Source: Ruminococcus sp. JC304 (lineage in GTDB: Bacteria; Bacillota; Clostridia; Lachnospirales; Lachnospiraceae). Taken from it: 43,342 nt of DNA. The translations under genes were made by a program, and so were the position numbers. Below, one piece after another: positions 28,201-37,143 of the stretch. Location of the stretch: positions 1,630,667 to 1,674,008 of the forward strand of contig HE978651.1 of NCBI GenBank assembly GCA_000285855.2, given 5' to 3'. How positions within the stretch are numbered: the stretch's first letter is position 1; every line of letters starts with the position of its first letter. The notes under the pieces are model-generated. The model made no database searches and had not been told where the DNA came from. It saw only the letters and a program-made list of their open reading frames with translations.

Positions 28201-28755
28201 ATTTACCATTGCAGCAAAACGTACAGGATATGTTCTATAATCCTCTTCCGTAATAATGAACGGACGATGTGAGGGAAAAGAACCATGAAGCTTAACAATC
28301 CTGGGATATTGATTGCTGTTTACCAGATCCTCCTGACAGTGCACAACATGATATCTGCGGGTGCTGACCTTATCAGCTGCGCGCTCCAGCAAAGTATCAT
28401 AATTAGTGGTAAATACATCCCTCCATGGCAGTTCCATCAACTTTACATACAAATCTGACGGAGCATAATCCAGATCAGGCACTGCTTCCTTTATGTTCTT
28501 CTCCAATTTCGGCCGTCCAAACATAATCTCAACTTCCTGCGCCAGTCGCAGTGAACTGTTATATGCTTTTCCGGGACTTTGAGAATCATCATAAAGTTGC
28601 TTGTAAAATAGATCAGACAATTCGTTCCAGTTCATAAAATACTTATCTACAACAGATATCTTTTCCGCATTTTTTGAAAACCCTGCACCAACCATCAAAA
28701 CAGCATGCTTTTCGGCCAGAGCTTCGGATATTTCTTTCATATATTTCTTGTTCAT
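25267..28755 (-). CDS. Defence-associated sirtuin-like protein (SIR2 domain plus long helical region)
   Basis: 1162 aa. N-terminal SIR2 domain (~1-290): VLMVGAGFSKNA (GAGFS 23-27), FTTNYDTLLERA (Asn118, Asp120), IVKLHGSF (catalytic His157) and CMIGFSCEDPNF (198-208), the NAD-binding signature of defence SIR2 proteins. Residues ~300-1162 are a long alpha-helical array without other motifs. The size and order match the DSR1/DSR2 class, where NAD+ depletion is triggered by a phage protein through the C-terminal region (family knowledge). ATG at 28755 has GAGGAA upstream. It is alone between a terminator and the cap genes; a weak TATACT -10 lies near 28788. Trigger unknown. Confidence 0.88.
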   Translation of the reverse strand: MNKKYMKEISEALAEKHAVLMVGAGFSKNAEKISVVDKYFMNWNELSDLFYKQLYDDSQSPGKAYNSSLRLAQEVEIMFGRPKLEKNIKEAVPDLDYAPSDLYVKLMELPWRDVFTTNYDTLLERAADKVSTRRYHVVHCQEDLVNSNQYPRIVKLHGSFPSHRPFIITEEDYRTYPVRFAAMVNTVQQAMLENVFCMIGFSCEDPNFIKWIGWIHDNLGKSSSQMIYMVSVTHIPESKRKLLFDRNIIVLDLEDLWPEKSIEERVGNFLKELNSDVEGNRKKSNWFDYQKLDVDTRSKIKKKTACMKQLNTSYPGWIFLPWKMKSKVDYALKQFTNMDGLENLPYEDQLDYIYELVRFMDIAGRPLLSQYVERFWEIVNIEAEEPTEKQKKSQCFFKKQEIYLQLLRAFREQAQWKLYDECYEKIEKEKLDYDRRQFLYACDCWKYLFRFEAKELTGMLENWKLLSGDAYWALIKANMYVFIGETTKAGRLLSGALIQVRKQLIKENDNEYLVSVEESIVSLINYIRQGNWKISSDDLERCLNDNVLSWWNENDKYCYHLNEINEPKERFEENDNFDLSTTFTMNFGENNQNIFYALEYWRFLELTGHPFRVNSVSNTKGLFPSLRYLANYYSHWSLMQILIARDSKHVDVLFGRASLAELPQENADAITTDYLTFWNTVSQNIKSKNSFWSRSIYDQSAAILPIILSRLCYKCSESMLDQLYDKAVELCLSDASIMFKEVGNLFKGIFSAYSVEKQNEKLEKLLQLPMGRDQTTGYYDPVFLVDIPNEKQNLDLKIYNRTMYQIRQWVEDPDKDSEAAMNRLRNLDKLILLNDEDRNYLCRIIENSQDIYDKWWLYRFDPQKYSEKKNEVYEDTLKKIEKDSNLKGLAFNQHHYECLIDVIKEFSIQTIDIERLFRMLKDLVTANRKWNNLGYYVVKLRISQSFFIALECLFLQDKSESELSRAEYEAITDYFTELKDGYSHPAAIDMVEAVFVKKEKSVLDDFQQELWLCDENDLELFIDFYNEVYQHQFHIRDNVTLSQYSEILFSVIVYRTMSNELYQSQAVWRLCESLIAVQIPLDWKLKPLLNSLTKCQEETQIRKTDSERRAIYKLQCRMIGCRIARELYRRNIRVNIIGAWKQVSECKDEFTEIRNIHFDKNP

Positions 28756-28839
28756 ATTTTTCGATTCCTCATATGCTTTCGAGTATAGATGATGCCATAT
28801 TTATGGAATTTGGGACTGTCAGATATTTTTAGGCAATAT

Positions 28840-28882
28840 AAAAGACTTAATAGCAATTGAGAAAAATGCTATTAAGTCTTTT
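28840..28882. terminator. Strong terminator, both strands, at the end of the seven-gene operon
   Basis: A ~16-bp stem (28840-28855 with 28867-28882; core AAGACTTAATAGCA), 11-nt loop, with T tracts on both strands. The stop codon of the 28872 gene lies inside the stem. Confidence 0.85.
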
Positions 28883-29513
28883 TAAATTTTTGTTCTTTCT
28901 TTATCGTTATTTCTAATCCCAAAGAGGTTAAGGCGATGCCCATGATCCCCAATGTTGTCATTGGTTGCATACATCCTAGAAAAAATGCTTGTATAGAATT
29001 AGGGTCACTGGCTTTAGCTGGATTTGATACATATATTATTATACTTACTGCAAAGCTAATAATTATTATAACTAATAAATACTTTCTATGTTTTTTGCTT
29101 ACCGTTATCGTTTTTCCATTTTCTGATTTTCCTGAAATTTCATTATTGAATACTAGCAATGTTTTATTTATAAGGTAAAGTCTGTCGTTAGAAGATATAC
29201 TTGTATCTTTTGCTAAATGGTTTACTAATACATCCCTCAATACACTATCTGAATATAGCTTTCTTTCAGGTACCCCTAACTCTAAAGCAAGAGCACTTCG
29301 TACACTATGTATAAATTCTATATCTATTTCTAAATCCTTCTTTGCGGATAAAAGAATGGTATTTATACAATTTTGATTTGCCGTGCTTATTACTTTACTA
29401 TCATTTATCAGGGAAATCTTCTTAATTATTATAGTTGTCATCAATGTTGTCACAATCGGTGCAATCCATGCAATAACAATCGAATTTTCAAGAAAAGGCA
29501 TTATATATTTCAT
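28872..29513 (-). CDS. Small multi-pass membrane protein of unknown function
   Basis: 213 aa from the ATG at 29513; a TTG start at 29528 lies too close to GGAG and is less likely. Three hydrophobic segments: near residues 10-30 (IVIAWIAPIVTTLMTTIII), ~145-165 (YLLVIIIISFAVSIIIYV) and ~180-200. Between the first two is a soluble region of ~110 residues (ELGVPERKLYSDSVLRDVLV). No family recognised. Last gene before the terminator and 90 bp downstream of the ATPase-methyltransferase gene on the same strand with no terminator between, so probably the final member of that operon, perhaps its membrane-acting partner. Confidence 0.65.
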   Translation of the reverse strand: MKYIMPFLENSIVIAWIAPIVTTLMTTIIIKKISLINDSKVISTANQNCINTILLSAKKDLEIDIEFIHSVRSALALELGVPERKLYSDSVLRDVLVNHLAKDTSISSNDRLYLINKTLLVFNNEISGKSENGKTITVSKKHRKYLLVIIIISFAVSIIIYVSNPAKASDPNSIQAFFLGCMQPMTTLGIMGIALTSLGLEITIKKEQKFKKT

Positions 29514-29603
29514 AATAATTTTGTTCAAACTCCTTGAGGAAAGTTTATTTTTCCATAATAAATGCGGGAAACAATCTTACTTCATAACAATATACTAAAC
29601 AAT

Positions 29604-31343
29604 TTATCTCAATGAATGCGGATTTCTTGAAAAGCGCTTTGTATTTGAATCGTTTTTCGCTTGTTGTATAGATTCTTGTTCACTTTCCTGTACTATAATT
29701 TTAGGATAATATTTTTCTATAGCCATCTTAGTATTAATATACTGCTGTGCTATAAATGCATATTTTCTATAAGTAAAAGAAGGGGTCATATTTTCTTGAA
29801 CACATTTTATCCTTTCTTCATTCATATTTTTTAAAGTTTCAAATGTTTCAGTTTTCAAACTATTTAATGCTTCTTTGATATTATCTTGAGAAATATTATC
29901 TAATTCTACGGCTGGTATTATAATAAATTCTGATTTCTCATTTTGCTCTAGGTCTGTATGTAATATAGCCATTTGAGAGTTATATCCTTCTTTTCCAAAC
30001 AAAATTCGAATTTGCTTTTCTCCAAATACAATATATCCATTTTTGCAATGAGGCTGTTCTCCTATTCTTAGTACTTTTGCTTCGGCAAAAATTAACATTC
30101 CATCCGGATTCAGACAATTTTTTATTTGTTCAAAAAGAGTTATCCATTCGTTTATTCCAAGTTCATGTAATACATTCATGAGAACTACACAGTTATACTT
30201 TTTCTTTATCTCAGTAATTTTTCTGTATGTAACAAATTCCTTATCCCTTTCAAAATCTTCAATGTGTGGTTCATATATCTCATATGTATATTTGAATTTA
30301 TGCAGATTATTTTCATCTATAAGACGCATACACCTGCCAAGCCTGCCGCTTCCAGCACCCCAGTCAAGAATACACAAATCATTTTGTTTTAATGATATGC
30401 AATACTCCATAAATTTTACTGCCTGTTCATCCGATTTATTAACCTTAGAAATAACGGTTGGGTTTTCAAAACACTCTGCAATAAAATTACAAAAATTCCA
30501 TTCATCCAAGGAACGAAACATCTCAACAATTGTTTTCTGTCCTTCACCCAACATTTCGCTCATTACATTTTCATACAAATGACTATTTCTACGCTGTATT
30601 GCACCATTTACCATTAAAATAATTTCTTCAAATTGAAACTCTTGCAATAATAGTGGAGAATGCGTTGCAATCCATACCTCATCCATACAGGATAAATTCT
30701 TTATTTTTCTATAAAATTTAATTAAAACAGATGGATGGATATGCATCTCTGGTTCATCCATAATTAAAATATATTTTCTCTTTTCTGAAGTAATTGCCAA
30801 AAACAGCGACATATAAAATAAATTAATTTCTCCAGGTGACATTTCTGTTAATGCCAATCTTAATTTCTTTCTCCTTCCATCAGAAAATTTCAAATCTGCG
30901 TCCTGTTCTTTCTGATCAACAATTAATTCCATGCCAAGAAATTCTTCAATATTTTCTTTTATGCGGATTAGCTGCTGATCAGCTTTTTCCTTTTTACGAA
31001 CACCTCTTGCATTTAATTCCTGAATATAAGATTCTACCAGAGAGACTCCAGTATATTGAAAAGATTTCACAAATTCATCATATGACATATCTTCTGCATC
31101 AGTTACAATATCATACAGTGCATTTTCAACATTAACTTCCTCAAAGCTTTCCTCATATTTTGCAGATAACGTAGGAAAATATATATAAATTACATCTTTA
31201 TCTTGGTTCTTACAGGCATCACGATATGCCTTTAAAAAGCGGGTCTTTCCAGTTCCATTTTTTCCTATTATTAAATTTCTTTTTGCAAATTCAAATCTAT
31301 CGGGCTTAGTGAGTCCATATTGTTTCATATATTCTTTTATCAT
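29604..31343 (-). CDS. ABC-type ATPase fused to a class I SAM methyltransferase
   Basis: 579 aa from the ATG at 31343, preceded at 8 bases by AGAAGG; a GTG at 31352 is possible. N-terminal ATPase (~1-260): Walker A GKNGTGKT (27-34), signature MSPGE (168-172), Walker B ILIMDEPEMHIHP (192-204), H-loop ATHSP (His228): a single-chain OLD/RecF-type AAA_15/21 ATPase. Then ~300-460 a Rossmann methyltransferase: LDWGAGSGR motif I (326-334), YEIYEP acidic loop, LMNVLHELG (388-396), LNPDGMLIFAEA. The last ~120 residues are helical. No TOPRIM nuclease follows the ATPase, unlike OLD. I know of no named family with this fusion. It lies 11 bp behind the HD gene, same operon. Confidence 0.85.
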   Translation of the reverse strand: MIKEYMKQYGLTKPDRFEFAKRNLIIGKNGTGKTRFLKAYRDACKNQDKDVIYIYFPTLSAKYEESFEEVNVENALYDIVTDAEDMSYDEFVKSFQYTGVSLVESYIQELNARGVRKKEKADQQLIRIKENIEEFLGMELIVDQKEQDADLKFSDGRRKKLRLALTEMSPGEINLFYMSLFLAITSEKRKYILIMDEPEMHIHPSVLIKFYRKIKNLSCMDEVWIATHSPLLLQEFQFEEIILMVNGAIQRRNSHLYENVMSEMLGEGQKTIVEMFRSLDEWNFCNFIAECFENPTVISKVNKSDEQAVKFMEYCISLKQNDLCILDWGAGSGRLGRCMRLIDENNLHKFKYTYEIYEPHIEDFERDKEFVTYRKITEIKKKYNCVVLMNVLHELGINEWITLFEQIKNCLNPDGMLIFAEAKVLRIGEQPHCKNGYIVFGEKQIRILFGKEGYNSQMAILHTDLEQNEKSEFIIIPAVELDNISQDNIKEALNSLKTETFETLKNMNEERIKCVQENMTPSFTYRKYAFIAQQYINTKMAIEKYYPKIIVQESEQESIQQAKNDSNTKRFSRNPHSLR

Positions 31344-31362
31344 ACATTGCACCTTCTCTCAA

Positions 31363-33113
31363 CTATGCTCTAGCCTTTCTCTTTTGATTATTAAGTTTCT
31401 TTTTATTCTTGGTGATTTCTTCAATTGTCAAACAAACAAAGTTTTTTAAAATCTCTGGAGTAAATTTTGTTTTGGAATAGATATAAAAAAAATTATTTTC
31501 TGCGTTAGTTACTGTTGCATCATTATCATCTGAATTCTCATTTATCAAGCCATAATATGTATCATAATTTTTATCCGAAATGCCGCTATCAAAAAAAATA
31601 TATATATTTTTTTCATTTACGCTGGACAAAAAATCATTCTTCATATCCAATATAGAAAATGAGAAATCCATTTTGAAATCTGTTACTAACTTTTTAAAAA
31701 TATTTGCCGCAGAAATTATTTTTTCCTTATTGCTTTGTAAAATTTCTTTATATACATTTTCATCAAATGTAAAAATATTATTATTATGTAAGTGATTAAT
31801 TAATGGATAAAAAAAGTCGTGAATTTCTTCTAATGAATATCCTTTACTGTTTTTTTGCCATATGAATCTATAATCATATAATGACTTCCAAATGGGATGT
31901 TTTCTCATGTTGGCATTAAAATATTCATTAACAACTGATTGCTCGGAATTATTCCAAAGAGTTTTTATATCACACAGTATATCAATATCTGACAATAATC
32001 TGTATTGCAAATCATTATAGCATATGCCGGCTTGGGTTAATGCCTCTTTAGTGAAAACTTTCTCAATGTATAATTCATTACTGTTATCATATTCCTGTAC
32101 ACATGCCATAATCAATCTTTTTTCATATTCTACCACAGGATGAGAAATCATCCACATATTTTCCTGTTGCTTGGCTTTAAATAAATTGTCGATTGTACTT
32201 AAGACCTTTTTATCATATGCTGGATATATTCCTTCTTCATTTTTTATTGCGGTCACAGATCTTAATAATCTTTTTATATCAAGACTCACATTGTCATACC
32301 CGGACATCTTTGTGTCTCTGATAATATAATCTAATTTATCTACATCCAGAATACTTGAATTTAATAATCTTATTAAAACATTTTCGATTCCATACAGATC
32401 CTCGTCCGAATCAAAACGATAGTAAGTACAGCCTATAACCATTCTTGCAGCTGTATTTAAATCAACTTTTCCATAAAGTGATGTTCCAGTCGTAAATTCT
32501 TTATATTTTTCAAGAAGAATCGTTGCGCTAAGAATCTCATGAATTTTCGGTTTAATACCACCCTTTTCAATTAAAAAATCACTGATAAAGCCTTCTATCT
32601 GTGTCTCATCAATTCCTTCCGCAGTAGCAAAAGCATTTAATAGATCAACTTCGCTTTTATCAAGTTTTTCTATATCGCAAGGTTGATCTGTATCCTTATT
32701 TAATTTTTAATCGCATCTTGAATGTTTGATAAAAGCAGAGTCTTTGCATTTATTCCATGTTGGCCTGCGAAAAAAGATTCAAAAGTATGAGAAAATGGCG
32801 CATGGCCAATATCGTGGAGTAACGCAGCATATAAAAAAGTATATTTCCACTTTTCAATTTGAGAAATATCTAACTCCAATTTTAAATCTTTTTTGAGATT
32901 TTCCATAAGTGCATCAAAACACTCACGTGCAATTCCAAACACGCCCAATGAATGAATAAATCGATCGTGTCGTGCAGATGGATATAAAACTCTAAAGCTT
33001 CCCTGTTCAATCCATTTCAATCGCTGAAATTCCGGTGTATTTACAATTTTCAAAAAATCTTTTTCTATTTTTATATATCCATGAACAGTATCCTTTATCC
33101 ATTTGTACTCCAT
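31363..33113 (-). pseudogene. dGTPase-like HD-domain protein split by one frameshift
   Basis: The N-terminal part (137 codons, 33113-32700) has SARHDRFIHSLGV (His54) and AALLHDIGHAPFSHTFE (His100-Asp101, His104, His109), the HD motif of dNTPase/SAMHD1-like phosphohydrolases. It stops at TAA (32700). In the -1 frame the protein continues without interruption from LNKDTDQPCDIEKLDKSEVD through ILDVDKLDYIIRDTKMSG (the conserved distal Asp block) to 31363, about 580 residues in all. One extra A in the run AAAAA near 32705 would restore it. No good slippery heptamer is seen. So it is either a recent frameshift or a sequencing error. Ribosome site AAGGAG before 33113. Confidence 0.8.
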
Positions 33114-33146
33114 AATAGAATCTCCTTGTGTATATATTTATACTTC

Positions 33147-33515
33147 TTAGATAGCCATTAGGTTTTCATTAACAACAGAAACAATATCTTCTGGTAAGCC
33201 TGCAATAAATTTCGTATCAAATAAATCTTGTATACCGTTATAATCAGATTGTCTTTTTTGTTCCGTATATTGTGACAAAATAATTCGATCCTCATCTAAA
33301 CAGAAGTATTTTTCATTATTATTGATAAAACAATATATATCTTTTCCAGAAAAATCAACAATTGCCTCACACTGTTCCTGTACTTGATAACTAATACTCC
33401 TTATTGTAAAATTTAATTCAGACAGTTTAATTTCATTTATCTCAGGTCTTTTGTTCAAGAAAAAATCACTGAGCATAGCTCCAAGAATCTGTTCTGACAC
33501 AATATAACGCTGCAT
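33147..33515 (-). CDS. 122-aa protein of unknown function in the HD/radical SAM operon
   Basis: Soluble, mixed alpha/beta composition, no known motif; two cysteines only (EQCEAIVDF, DIYCFINN) plus one in KYFCLDEDR. Start at 33515 has AAAGGAAA upstream. It is 33 bp before the frameshifted HD gene and 81 bp after DUF2284. Its place between maturation-type enzymes and effector-type genes makes a substrate, adaptor or immunity role possible, but nothing in the sequence shows it. Confidence 0.7.
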   Translation of the reverse strand: MQRYIVSEQILGAMLSDFFLNKRPEINEIKLSELNFTIRSISYQVQEQCEAIVDFSGKDIYCFINNNEKYFCLDEDRIILSQYTEQKRQSDYNGIQDLFDTKFIAGLPEDIVSVVNENLMAI

Positions 33516-33596
33516 ATTTTTATTTTCCTTTCCTAAAGCGTAATCTTATTTATTTCTTGTCTATAACACTCTAATAAATTTTTTTATTTCCAGCAT

Positions 33597-34244
33597 CTAA
33601 TAATTCCTAATCTCGTCTTCTATTATTTGTGATATTAATTCTATGTCAACCGCATAATTAAACAAGATTGCAGCAACAGTGCTTGTATATTCCGGCAATC
33701 TCTTTTTTTTATACCATAGAAGTTCTAATCCCATTAATTCTTCGCACATTTCCTGCACATTCAGGTAACTTGCTTCTATACTATAGCGCATTTGATCTGG
33801 GTGTTTACATTGTTGACCATTTTTGCATGCACAAGATTTACATAGTCTGCAACTTCCACTTAATAATGCATATCCCTTTGTTTTTGTTTCAATTTTTCTG
33901 GCTGTTTTTTCTATAAGATTTTTCAAAGTAATGTTTGCTGCTTTAATAGCAATATACTTATTTTTAATATCCATGTAATTATTCATACTGGTGGATAAAC
34001 TTATTAAAATTGCCTTGCTGTATTTATCCAATAACTCATGACAATCCTTTGATAATGGTGGGCAGCTCCATTTTTTGCCAAAGTTAGGACACCCATCTTT
34101 ACAAGCTTTTATAATAGTTTCTTTTTTATAATATTTGTTTAAAACAGAGGCATTCTTAATAAGAACACCTCTACAGATAATATCAATTGTTCTGTTTTTC
34201 AGTACTTTTGACGTTTGAATATAAATTCTTTTATCCTGCAGCAT
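33597..34244 (-). CDS. DUF2284 family cysteine-rich (predicted metal-binding) protein
   Basis: 215 aa. Conserved clusters: ACKDGCPNFGKKWSCPPLS (Cys48, Cys52, Cys61) and LLSGSCRLCKSCACKNGQQC (Cys132, 135, 138, 140, 146) followed by KHPDQMRYSIEA, the DUF2284 signature. The cysteines suggest an Fe-S cluster or zinc. DUF2284 has no settled function. ATG at 34244 is one base after the radical SAM stop, so tightly coupled; it may be an electron-transfer or cluster-delivery partner of that enzyme (inference). Confidence 0.85.
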   Translation of the reverse strand: MLQDKRIYIQTSKVLKNRTIDIICRGVLIKNASVLNKYYKKETIIKACKDGCPNFGKKWSCPPLSKDCHELLDKYSKAILISLSTSMNNYMDIKNKYIAIKAANITLKNLIEKTARKIETKTKGYALLSGSCRLCKSCACKNGQQCKHPDQMRYSIEASYLNVQEMCEELMGLELLWYKKKRLPEYTSTVAAILFNYAVDIELISQIIEDEIRNY

Positions 34245-34245
34245 T

Positions 34246-35211
34246 TTAAAAACCTGTCAATTTTCTCATCATTTTCTGTATCGGACATTTTTCCTGACAA
34301 TTACCGTCGCACATTTGTTTTTCAACAAAATCTCTTTCTGTTTTTAAATATAACGAATCATAATATATATCAACTAAATCCTTTTCATATACAGAATCCG
34401 GATGTACAATATTTCCATTATCATCAAATAATTGAACATGTTTAAATGCTTCACAACCAAAAACTCTGCCATCATATCTTATACATAATTTTGATTTTCC
34501 AGCATAACAATTATAGTCACTGCTAATATCCTGTAAAGGAATTCCAACTCTGATGTTTTCACTCTCTAACAGATGTAATTTGTTTTTTAATTTGATGTTT
34601 TCCTGAGTATTCAGGTATAATTTATCAGCATATTTCCTGGCTCTTCCATGAGGAACCAATCCTAAAAAATTAACCACATTGATTTTCTCATTCTGGGCAA
34701 ACATTATTATGTCATCTATTTGGTCGACATTGATTTTAGTAGGTACAAAATGAATTTCTGTAAAAATATCCTGCTTTTTACACAAACGAATACTTTCTAA
34801 TGCGTATTTCTGATATCCTGTAGTCCCCATAAATTCATCATATATCTTTTCATCAATTGCAGGTAAATCAAATATAATCTTGTCAACATTCATATCTTTT
34901 AAAGCTTTAAATGTTTTATCTTCTATACTACCAATTTTATTTGCCGATGTTATTATTATACCGCTTGTGTACAGATATATTTTTATTCCCTGAGATTTTG
35001 CATATTTAACAATATCCAGCAAACCTTCATGCAAAAAGGGCTCACCTCCAGAGATACTTATTATTTCTGTATTTAATATTTTGGCACTATCAATAATGTT
35101 GAAAATTTTACCAGTATCAAGTTTCATTGTACAGGTTAAATCAGAACAGGAAGAACAATGCAGACAATTATTAGGACATTTATGTATGATTTCTATAGAA
35201 ATTTGTTTCAT
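34246..35211 (-). CDS. Radical SAM enzyme with SPASM-like C-terminal cysteines
   Basis: 321 aa. Cluster motif C12-PNN-C16-LH-C19, SGGEP (54-58) for SAM binding, then a TIM-barrel. C-terminal cysteines Cys235, Cys243, Cys253 and CDGNCQEKCP (Cys301, 305, 309) fit a SPASM or twitch domain that binds auxiliary Fe-S clusters, seen in peptide-modifying and anaerobic sulfatase-maturing enzymes. It is not viperin-like in its N-terminal motif. ATG overlaps the stop of the preceding HD gene (TAATG). Substrate unknown; peptide or small molecule are both possible. Confidence 0.88.
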   Translation of the reverse strand: MKQISIEIIHKCPNNCLHCSSCSDLTCTMKLDTGKIFNIIDSAKILNTEIISISGGEPFLHEGLLDIVKYAKSQGIKIYLYTSGIIITSANKIGSIEDKTFKALKDMNVDKIIFDLPAIDEKIYDEFMGTTGYQKYALESIRLCKKQDIFTEIHFVPTKINVDQIDDIIMFAQNEKINVVNFLGLVPHGRARKYADKLYLNTQENIKLKNKLHLLESENIRVGIPLQDISSDYNCYAGKSKLCIRYDGRVFGCEAFKHVQLFDDNGNIVHPDSVYEKDLVDIYYDSLYLKTERDFVEKQMCDGNCQEKCPIQKMMRKLTGF

Positions 35212-36899
35212 TATCTTTTTTCCTCTCTCTCGTCATTCATTGTACAATTACCATATTTGCGGTTTGATTTATATGGCTCTAACAAGTCAGATAAACCTTT
35301 TGTCAAGCTTTGAGCTTCTGATGTCGTATCACTGTCTCCAGAATCTTTTAATAATAAAGTAAAAGTATTATCTGAAGAGCCATGATTGATACTAAAATCA
35401 ATATCAATTTGTTGGATGCTTTTGTATTCTTCGCTGATCTTAATATGAATATGTTTTGTATAATCGAAGTGTCTACTTGCTGTATATTGTCCATCTCTAA
35501 ATGTAGTTTGATATAGCATATACTGATATTTTAAAATACGCTTAATATTGTCTAGTAATTGCTGCTCTCCTGCATTGGACATATCTATTTGTTCTTCATA
35601 TTCTATTTTGTTTGAATTAAATGTATTTATAGATAACTGTACTGCATTATTTGTCACACCTTTATACATGCTTTTCCATGATTTTCTTCCCCACTCCTGT
35701 AGTTCATCACATACAAAAAGCAGCATGGGAAAAGTTGCTACATCTATGTGATAGATATCCTGACAGGTATGTGATGCCATAGCCCTTAAAATATCACGCC
35801 GTATATAAAACTGCCTTGCATCCTCTTCCTGAAATACATAATTAGCATCTGAATTATTATCCGTTTCTTTAAAATAATTCAATTTTTTATATATTATGAT
35901 TGAACTGATGACACCATGTGCAAAAGCTTCCAATGAAAGCATATATTTAAATTTATATTTTTCCTGTACACTGGCTTTGTATAAAGCAGTCCCGTTTTCA
36001 TTTTCTACGACTTTCATTTTTTTACTTGTAAACAGTATAATATCTTTGTTATTAGAGTCTCTCGTTCCGTCAAATCTCAAATCACCATTAATATTGGGTT
36101 GAGCTACAAATGACTCCATCATATTTTCTGTTTTTGCTAAAATCTTTCTTGATTTTTCAAGTGGATATCCTAAATCATGGCATAGTGCCATCAAAGTCCA
36201 CATGCTGATTTTTTCAAGAATATTAATATCTCCACTGAAACTGTTAGCTGAAACCATAAAACGGTCGCTACCATTAGTTCTAATTTTATAGTACTTCCCA
36301 TCTTTCTTGATCAAACAAGAATCTTTTGCATCTTTATCTGTGGGACATGGCGTGTTTTCATTGTCTCCTTCGAAATGTATGACATCAATAAGACGGCCCT
36401 TCTTCCCCGTAATATATGAATTATTGTTTAGTAATAAATATATTCCTAATAACCATACCCTGATCACATGAAAAACGTGATCTCTATAATATGCATCACT
36501 TCCGTATAATACACCCTCAAAATCAATATACTTGTTATGATATTCCTTTAAAGAATCCATGCCATATACATATGGCAATTTTCCGTTATTCATAAAAGGC
36601 TCTCTTTTATCAAAGTAACGAAGACAAATTATGGCTTTTTCTATTAACATATTCCATAATTTGTCAATTTCACCATTCATTTCATAAGATAATTCAGCAA
36701 TCAGCTTATCTCCATCTCTTTGTCTTGTACCTTTCTTCATCAGTACATCTATCTGAGTTTTTACTTCATAATCAAGCGGATGAGAAAAAGGGAAACTCTT
36801 ATCATCTTTTTTGAACTCAGCTAATTCGTTTTCATTTAGTATATTGTCGCAAAATTCCAGTAATTGTTTTAATAAAAATCCATCATTAATTTCTATCAT
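35211..36899 (-). CDS. HD-domain metal-dependent phosphohydrolase-like protein
   Basis: 562 aa. HD residues: YRDHVFHVIRVW (His141, His144), LMALCHDLGYPLEKSRK (His241-Asp242), then EAFAHGVISSIIIYKK and ILRAMASHTCQDIYHID with further histidines and aspartates. The C-terminal ~130 residues are a separate beta-rich region (HIHIKISEEYKSIQQIDIDF). HD proteins hydrolyse nucleotides or cyclic nucleotides or act as nucleotide sensors; which applies here is not clear. First gene of the operon, with GGGGGAAAG before the ATG at 36899 and a TATAGT -10 candidate at about 36932-36927. Confidence 0.82.
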   Translation of the reverse strand: MIEINDGFLLKQLLEFCDNILNENELAEFKKDDKSFPFSHPLDYEVKTQIDVLMKKGTRQRDGDKLIAELSYEMNGEIDKLWNMLIEKAIICLRYFDKREPFMNNGKLPYVYGMDSLKEYHNKYIDFEGVLYGSDAYYRDHVFHVIRVWLLGIYLLLNNNSYITGKKGRLIDVIHFEGDNENTPCPTDKDAKDSCLIKKDGKYYKIRTNGSDRFMVSANSFSGDINILEKISMWTLMALCHDLGYPLEKSRKILAKTENMMESFVAQPNINGDLRFDGTRDSNNKDIILFTSKKMKVVENENGTALYKASVQEKYKFKYMLSLEAFAHGVISSIIIYKKLNYFKETDNNSDANYVFQEEDARQFYIRRDILRAMASHTCQDIYHIDVATFPMLLFVCDELQEWGRKSWKSMYKGVTNNAVQLSINTFNSNKIEYEEQIDMSNAGEQQLLDNIKRILKYQYMLYQTTFRDGQYTASRHFDYTKHIHIKISEEYKSIQQIDIDFSINHGSSDNTFTLLLKDSGDSDTTSEAQSLTKGLSDLLEPYKSNRKYGNCTMNDEREEKR

Positions 36900-36946
36900 A
36901 GTCTCTTTCCCCCATCTTTATCTCACTATAGCATTTTATGAAAAAT

Positions 36947-36989
36947 GAAAAAAGCACCAAAAACAATCCCAATAACTTTGTTTTGATGC
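36947..36989 (-). terminator. Terminator between the XRE regulator and the HD operon
   Basis: GCATCAAAACAA (36989-36978) pairs with TTGTTTTTGGTGC (36966-36954) on the minus strand, with one bulge, and is followed by TTTTTT (36953-36948). It cuts regulator transcripts from the operon unless read through. Confidence 0.7.
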
Positions 36990-37143
36990 GCTATTTCTAT
37001 ATTTCAAGACACTGTATTTTATTAGAATATGCCAGTTGCGATTTTGGGAATTTAGATGATAACTTTTTATACATTTTATCACAAATTGAGCATTTTCATT
37101 CTTTCTCTATATCGAATGGCATATAGCTGTATAACTCCATTAT

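Noticed and set aside
32698-32712. Programmed -1 ribosomal frameshift in the HD gene
   Set aside because: The junction T AAA AAT is not a good X-XXY-YYZ slippery site and no strong downstream hairpin is seen; mutation or error is simpler.
34246-35211. Viperin (pVip) identity for the radical SAM enzyme
   Set aside because: C-terminal cysteine clusters of SPASM type are present and the N-terminal motif CPNNCLHC is not the viperin pattern.
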